Below, one piece after another: positions 59,107 to 64,000 of a stretch of DNA of 64,000 bases. Source of the stretch: Armillaria gallica. Taxonomy: Eukaryota > Basidiomycota > Agaricomycetes > Agaricales > Physalacriaceae. Positions within the stretch are counted from its first letter, which is position 1; the number at the start of each line of letters is the position of its first letter. The notes under the pieces were generated by a model. The model worked only from the letters and a program-made list of their open reading frames with translations, was not told the origin of the DNA and did not search any database. The position numbers were made by a program, and so were the translations under genes. The stretch covers positions 682,001-746,000 of the forward strand of contig JBANDB010000006.1 in the NCBI GenBank assembly GCA_037576215.1, in the 5' to 3' direction.

Positions 59107-60434
59107 CTATCTGGTCCCAGCCTCTACGTCCTGATTTGAGGCGGAAATAGGTTTATATATGTCAGATTCGTTGGAAATTGTAGGAACGGCGCTCGACTCA
59201 GCAGTCCACCGGGAGCAGGATGACAGGTGATTTAATGGCAAGACATTACTAGGCCCACTCCGCTGGTAAGATGCTGGCCTAAATTGCATTGAGGATGTAT
59301 TGAGATCCGTGCTTTTACTCCAAGCCCTTCCACTGACAACCCGCATTATGATAAGCAAAGGTGCGATTCCCTGTACGGCCATGAATAAAGAGGAGTCGAA
59401 TGCAACTCGGGCGAGTGACGAACCTGTATTTGACCCAGAGGGGGAGTAATATGTTCTGCACCCAACTGTCACGAGCGTACGTGATCAGAAATACTAGTGC
59501 CCACGCAGAATACAGCGAAGCGGACTCGACCAAGATCGCAACAATAGATGTGTAGTGTGTTCCGTGACTAGAACCTATAATCGCTTTAACTTGTCTGCGT
59601 ATGATGAGAAGTCGAATGATGATCAAGCAGGTAAAGATGATGTTGAGGGATACGGATATCGCCCAGTACGCGATACCAAAGCGGATGGTTGTATGTGCCC
59701 AAAAGCTATCCTCTGCTTTGGCGAGGGAAACACAGAGGCCAACAGAGGTACCTGCAAACCGAAGGTTCAGCATTTGAATAATTGCCCTCAGATACATGAC
59801 GAACCTATTCCGGCCAGGAAAATGACAGCAGGGACGACGGCAACCCACATACTACGGTTATATATGACGAAAAACCGATACAGCTGTGGTCGCGACAGGT
59901 TCAGTGTATATTCGATCGTTAGCTGTAAGCACGTACGACAAGGCCATCGGCAAACCAGCCCAAAGAGGTATAACTGTTCCAAGAGTCACTACAGTATTCT
60001 GTGCATCACAATGAAAGCGACAGACCAGATGAAGCACATTAGATTTATTGGTGTTGCATAAAAGTCGATAGTAAAAGCGTTGGGACCGCCAGGGTAGTTC
60101 CGGTAATCGATGAATGTCATTTGAGTGAATTTCTGGTTTCCTCCGACCCCCACAGTCGCTAGTGCCAAAACAGTGGTGACATATATCCATAACCACCATT
60201 GCGTCGTTCCCCGCCGTGCACGCATAGATAAAAGACCGGAATAGCATTGGATAGCCATGGTGAAAAGAATTCCTAGTTCTTCGTCACATATGATTGGCCA
60301 ATTGGCGGAGAAACTGCTTTACCGTAAGCAACTAAGGAAAGCGCCATGCCATTAAGATTGGACCGCTCCACCCATAAATCAGCCGTCGATTCTCCGGTGG
60401 GCGCGTAAGACGGCTCAAGGCGGGGTCCCGTCAT
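59107..60434 (-). CDS. Seven-transmembrane receptor-like protein (mushroom-specific type)
   Basis: Exon 1 runs from the ATG at 60434 (MTGPRLEPSYAPTGESTADL) to 60323. After a 50-nt intron come YGILFTMAIQCYSGLL, QWWLWIYVTTVLALATVGVG, INLMCFIWSVAFIVM, NRSMWVAVVPAVIFLAGIGS, FGIAYWAISVSLNIIFTCLI, SIVAILVESASLYSAWALVF and LITYARDSWVQNILLP, then a Ser/Thr-rich cytosolic tail ending in SNQDVEAGTR*. The helix pattern with HYTSIVAILVESASLYSAW is typical of a large 7TM family in Agaricomycetes (similar to DUF6533/6534 proteins). Ligand and signalling role are unknown. Internal exon junctions were not all fixed. Confidence 0.75.
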
Positions 60435-61678
60435 AGTCGTTGAAAATATCTAGGTAATGGAAGAAAGGACCGAATTGTCGAAGCTTCAAGCTCCGAAAGA
60501 GATATAAGTGGTGCGCGGATAGCGACTGGACGGACGATGGCCAGGTCGATGCCCAGCTATCAGATGAGTATTTCGAAGAGAAGACCAGGACGAGAGATAT
60601 TCACTGGAGTGGCATCGAACCGTGTGACGTGTCTTCAACATGTGGAATTGGCCTTGTCGATATAAGAAGAGCCCCAGACGGAACGTAACGGTCCAGCCAA
60701 CTTCTGACCGAGCGGCGTTGACATCATATCCAAAAGTCATCACCGTCAAGCATACTGATATAGAATCCCTTCCAAAGTCTGCCATGGTAATTGCGATGAT
60801 TATCTTCGGTTTTTCAATGGCTATTACGCTTGTTTGGGTCCACAGCAGCTGAACGTGTTCCAAGGGCACAATATAAGCTTTGCGTCGTGTCTGCTGTCCT
60901 ATTCGGGGCGTCCTGAGCTCCACCCTATACAGTTGATGATGGGCAAGTGTAATCTGTCAAACGATAGATGTATGATTACCGGAAGATATCCCAATCACTG
61001 GTCCCCAAAGAGATATCAAAACGTGACCTGATGCATCCCGCCGCATCCTCATTTCAGGAGGAAATATAATGGTTCCGAACCGGATAATTGCTGTCGAATG
61101 ATTAATTTCCACCACGTCCTGGTTGCGAGCGTAGGACCCAGAGTACGCCACATACGAATGATAGGTATTTGAACCTTCCATGTACTTGCGTAGCGTTCCG
61201 CATAAAAGGGTTTCCTTGGCTCCCGCGAGCCCTGGAGAACTCTGTCACTAAATTCAGGGGGCTCAGGGAGTACAAGATTTGGAGTAGCTTCGAATACTGC
61301 CCTCTTCGGTTAGGGATCCCCGGGGATAATTTGTGGATAAATTAGGATGCCGTTACGCGGGTGGCAAAACAGTGAGGATGTCCAGGGATGTCCGCTATGA
61401 CAGCCCGCCTTCCAGTCGAAGAGTGATGTTGATGGGCAACACATTGCGATATTCGGGAGCCTTCACTGCGACAAGGAGGCTTTCATGAAAAACATAGATC
61501 GCAATATTGGAGCAGTGCGCCGATAGCTTGTTGCTGCGTCCTTCACACTGGGAGCTCGGGCGCTCAGAGTCATTGAAAGTTATGTAGGAAGTTCGAGTAC
61601 AACGACGTCGCCAAAAAAATATTCCCATCGATTGAATGTTCGGGAAATCCCGATCCCGCACCCCACAGCCACTGGTGA
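60435..61678. other. Intergenic, 1.24 kb
   Basis: Unsupported minus-strand ORFs (60486-60923 and 61395-61661) have no recognised domain. No repeat ends were found. It probably contains the promoter of the 7TM gene and the 3' region of the UstYa-like gene. Confidence 0.35.
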
Positions 61679-62362
61679 CTAATCTTCAACCTTGGCCGTC
61701 AACGGTCGCTCCGAATTTCGACTCGTGGTAGCATTCACGTTTCTTTCCATCTCCTCGTACACCTTCGACCAATCTTTGCAAACATGTGTGGCCCCCACTC
61801 TCTTGATTTCGTAGTTTCGAGTCAACATATCCGGCGGCTCGAGCGTAAGGTCGGGGTTGCAGAGAATCATTTGTCGGAGGTAGGTTAGACAGTGCTGCAT
61901 GTGCCCTCGCATTCCTGCATCATGATGTCCCTCCATGGCCAACCGTATTGTTCGCAAACAATGTAGCTGATGCCACATCGAGAGGGCAAACCGCCTTTTC
62001 TCCTCACCCAGGCGTAGGTACCCAAAACCGTAAGCCGCGGAAGACGCCCATTCCTCACGGTCATCAAGTCCCGAGATTCCGTAGTGTCGACTCTCCTCCG
62101 TCGTGAGGAGCACATTAGGAAGGTCGAGTGGCAAAAGTTCTGGAAAGTCGTTGTCTATGAAAGCTTGACGCGTTCTGGAGTCAGGCATTCCTCTACAGTA
62201 TACAAATGGATACTTACTGTAGGTTTGGTCATTGGTACTCTTTTCTGTCTCGAAGATACGAGTCGAGACGTTGTATAAGACTGTGGTCGTCGAGAAAAGA
62301 AGAAGAATGACGCTAGCTGCGAATATAGTCGTACATCTCCAACTTTGCGGCTGCATGATCAT
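61679..62362 (-). CDS. UstYa-like (DUF3328) oxidase, copy 1
   Basis: An uninterrupted 227-aa ORF. One N-terminal transmembrane helix (TTIFAASVILLLFSTTTVLY) is followed by a lumenal domain. The two family motifs are present: HQLHC in ALSMWHQLHCLRTIRLAM and HCxxY in HMQHCLTYLRQMILC. The conserved phrases DLTLEPPD and THVCKDWSKVYEEM follow. UstYa/UstYb-type proteins carry out oxidative modification or cyclisation in ribosomal-peptide pathways such as ustiloxin and other dikaritins. Whether this copy acts on a peptide is not shown. It is divergent from a second UstYa-like gene 431 bp away. Confidence 0.9.
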   Translation of the reverse strand: MIMQPQSWRCTTIFAASVILLLFSTTTVLYNVSTRIFETEKSTNDQTYSKYPFVYCRGMPDSRTRQAFIDNDFPELLPLDLPNVLLTTEESRHYGISGLDDREEWASSAAYGFGYLRLGEEKRRFALSMWHQLHCLRTIRLAMEGHHDAGMRGHMQHCLTYLRQMILCNPDLTLEPPDMLTRNYEIKRVGATHVCKDWSKVYEEMERNVNATTSRNSERPLTAKVED

Positions 62363-62793
62363 GGGTGGAGGTACTTTATCGAAGACCCGGAGCTCGATGG
62401 TGAATATTAATTAAGTCGATCAAAATTCGTGTTGAAACTTCTTAACAGATCCAATGATAGGGCCTAATTACGGCCCTTGGCATGCCATTCATTCTGGTAA
62501 GGCCTGTATTCTGATGCTCACCTGTTCGTCAGGTTTCACTATATGAGGAAACCGATTTGATACTTTTGCTTGTCTCGACTGCAAAATATTGACATAATGC
62601 TTCCACGTAGCGAATATTGAGACGCCCAGCCTACTGCACGTCGACAACGGCGTCAGGAACCGAAAGGAAGTCAACGGTGTGGCAGGAGAATTTTTTTTAC
62701 GACATCAAATATAAGCCGCTGAGTGAGGAGCCTTGCCTAATCTTTAAACTTACCTTCGTACTTATTACATTCTTCGACTCTCAACCGGTAGCC
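62363..62793. promoter_or_regulatory. Divergent promoter of the UstYa-like pair
   Basis: A 431-bp space between the two divergent start codons. Co-regulation is likely from the arrangement alone. No palindromic operator was recognised. Confidence 0.4.
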
Positions 62794-63427
62794 ATGCGGG
62801 GTCAGTACAAAGTGTTAATCGCTATCCTGCCAACATCTATCTGCGGGTATCTTTTGATGAGAGGTGCCTTCTTGACATCTCAGAAACCCGATCTCTCAGC
62901 AGATTCTTGTAAGCCATCATTCATTGGTTCAGTGCGATAGATGTTGAACAGGGTCACCAGGGAAAGCTTTGACGGACACCGTTGCTGCTTGGGACATCGG
63001 TCCTCTTCCATCCGTTACTATGGACCTCGAGAACACAATCAATTACCAGCTGAACTCAACGGCGTATAACAACGCGCAATGGTCAGCTTTAGCACCAGAC
63101 GGGGGAATGGTCTATCTCGGCCCCAATCATGCCCCCTACCTTCCATCCTTCTTCCACCAACTTCGTTGTCTAGACATTATTCGATTGTTCTATGTCGCTC
63201 AAGAGCAGGACATGGACCAGGGCGTTGGGGAAGCTGCGGCGGCCAGACATTGTCTGAACTACCTACGTCAGATGCTCTTCTGCCGCGCTGATCTCAATCT
63301 CGAAAGCGTTGTTTCAGGCGACCCTACTCATCATGCCGTTGCCGGCCGTCGTACTCAAACTTGTCGGGATTGGAGGGTTGTCTATGAGGCGTTGGAAAAG
63401 AATCAGGCAATTAGAGGAAGCGTATAG
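62794..63427 (+). CDS. UstYa-like (DUF3328) protein, copy 2, variant HxxRC motif
   Basis: Two exons, 62794-62908 and 62952-63427, close to 196 aa across a 43-nt intron. The N-terminal membrane anchor is YKVLIAILPTSICGYLLM. The catalytic motifs are FFHQLRCLDIIRL, with HxxRC where copy 1 has HxxHC, and ARHCLNYLRQMLFC (HCxxY). The ending TQTCRDWRVVYEALE parallels copy 1. It is shorter than copy 1. The Arg substitution occurs at a putative metal- or substrate-binding His, so this copy may have altered activity or act as a partner subunit. It lies divergent to copy 1 and upstream of a secreted-protein ORF. Confidence 0.88.
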
Positions 63428-63959
63428 CATGTACTAGAAAGGCAACCACGGGAGAAGAGCGCCCACAATTTGTCTCGTTCTTGAACCCACGCCGCAATAA
63501 TATTTGACTTCACGATTGTCAGCTTGTCGTAGAATTATGAAAAGCGAAATATGTGTGAGTTTCTGCTCATTCTTCTCGCGGTATTGACACGCGGACCCCT
63601 TTTTTAGAATCCTTCATTGCTTCGTGATCGACAAGGTAAATTTTTGTGATTGTTTAAACAATTTGACGGTCCGGGCGGCCGATGCCTAGTAGACGACTTG
63701 CCATGATAATAGATACTACAACCTCGGTGGCAACATACGTACTGGCAGGCGCTTCTGAATAGGATCTTCCAACGAATACGGTCTAATAATGATATCCCGG
63801 AAAGTTTATTCATTACTCGGACATACCATTTTTATGTTATCGAAATATCTCTACGGAAAGGATAAAAAGCGTACATCATATCCAGTCGAAATAACCCATA
63901 CAACACTCCTCTCTACTACTCAACTACTTCCTCGCTATTCTTCTCACTACCTAACAACA
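63428..63959. promoter_or_regulatory. Upstream region of the edge gene
   Basis: The interval ends with a classic fungal core promoter. GATAAAAAG near 63858 is TATA-like and lies ~100 bp before the ATG. A long CT-rich stretch with ACAAC runs up to the start codon. This implies a strongly expressed gene to the right. Confidence 0.45.
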
Positions 63960-64000
63960 TGAAATTGTCCTTGATCACCCTCGTCCTGTTCGCTGCCTTT
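63960..64000 (+). CDS. Secreted protein, 5' end only
   Basis: Only the first 13-14 codons fall in the window. MKLSLITLVLFAA(F) is a textbook signal-peptide start (basic n-region, leucine-rich core). The preceding promoter is strong-looking. The identity is unknowable from here. Its position beside two UstYa-like genes makes a secreted peptide precursor one option among many small secreted proteins. Confidence 0.6.

Noticed and set aside
60486..60923. 145-codon minus-strand ORF upstream of the 7TM gene
   Set aside because: No domain, no signal peptide, and composition unlike neighbouring genes. Not strong enough to call.

Overview
The window is fungal nuclear DNA. It very probably comes from a mushroom-forming basidiomycete (Agaricomycetes). 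Genes are cut by many 43-65 nt GT-AG introns, and several families are typical of that class: a FunK1-type kinase, DUF6535 and DUF6533 membrane proteins, a 7TM receptor-like protein, and DUF7918 proteins. No rRNA, tRNA or CRISPR array was seen. Exon boundaries given here come from reading splice signals together with family conservation. For FunK1, UPF0014, the glutamine-synthetase-like gene, GH128, Dus2, SDR and one UstYa-like gene, the exon sum closes in frame.

Layout. 0-1.4 kb: 3' part of a FunK1 kinase. 2-7.8 kb: a duplicated head-to-head module (DUF7918 on minus, UPF0014 transporter on plus). The first copy is decayed, an alcohol-dehydrogenase-like pseudogene lies between the copies, and the second copy carries an intact UPF0014 gene. 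7.9-9.9 kb: ASK1 of the DASH kinetochore complex. 10-10.6 kb: a non-LTR retrotransposon tail. 11-14.2 kb: DUF6535 protein. 14.8-15.2 kb: a 440-bp hAT-type MITE with perfect 17-bp TIRs and an 8-bp target duplication. 15.5-17.2 kb: a glutamine-synthetase-fold enzyme. 17.5-19.3 kb: DUF6533 protein. 20.5-25 kb: two convergent secreted carbohydrate enzymes (GH128, GH51). 25.6-27.1 kb: tRNA dihydrouridine synthase Dus2. 27.1-29.5 kb: unidentified, apparently degraded coding sequence. 29.6-31.8 kb: Ste20/GCK kinase. 32.7-36.5 kb: a mucin-like single-pass protein convergent with another single-pass protein. 37.3-43.5 kb: two paralogous Cys/His zinc-finger genes flanking a gene-poor 3.3 kb. 44.6-46.6 kb: metacaspase. 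47.6-55.4 kb: transketolase-type enzyme, SDR and Zn2Cys6 regulator. 55.5-58.3 kb: an EZH2-like SET-domain methyltransferase. 59.1-60.4 kb: 7TM protein. 61.7-63.4 kb: two divergent UstYa-like (DUF3328) genes, followed at the window edge by the start of a secreted-protein gene.

Functional themes. The transketolase/SDR/regulator group looks like a small sugar or polyol metabolism neighbourhood. The UstYa pair beside a signal-peptide ORF is the best candidate for a new system, namely an oxidatively modified peptide (RiPP) locus running off the right edge. Several conserved genes carry isolated one-base frameshifts, nearly all at short homopolymer runs. Residual assembly indels are therefore a serious possibility, and frameshift-based pseudogene calls should be read with that in mind.
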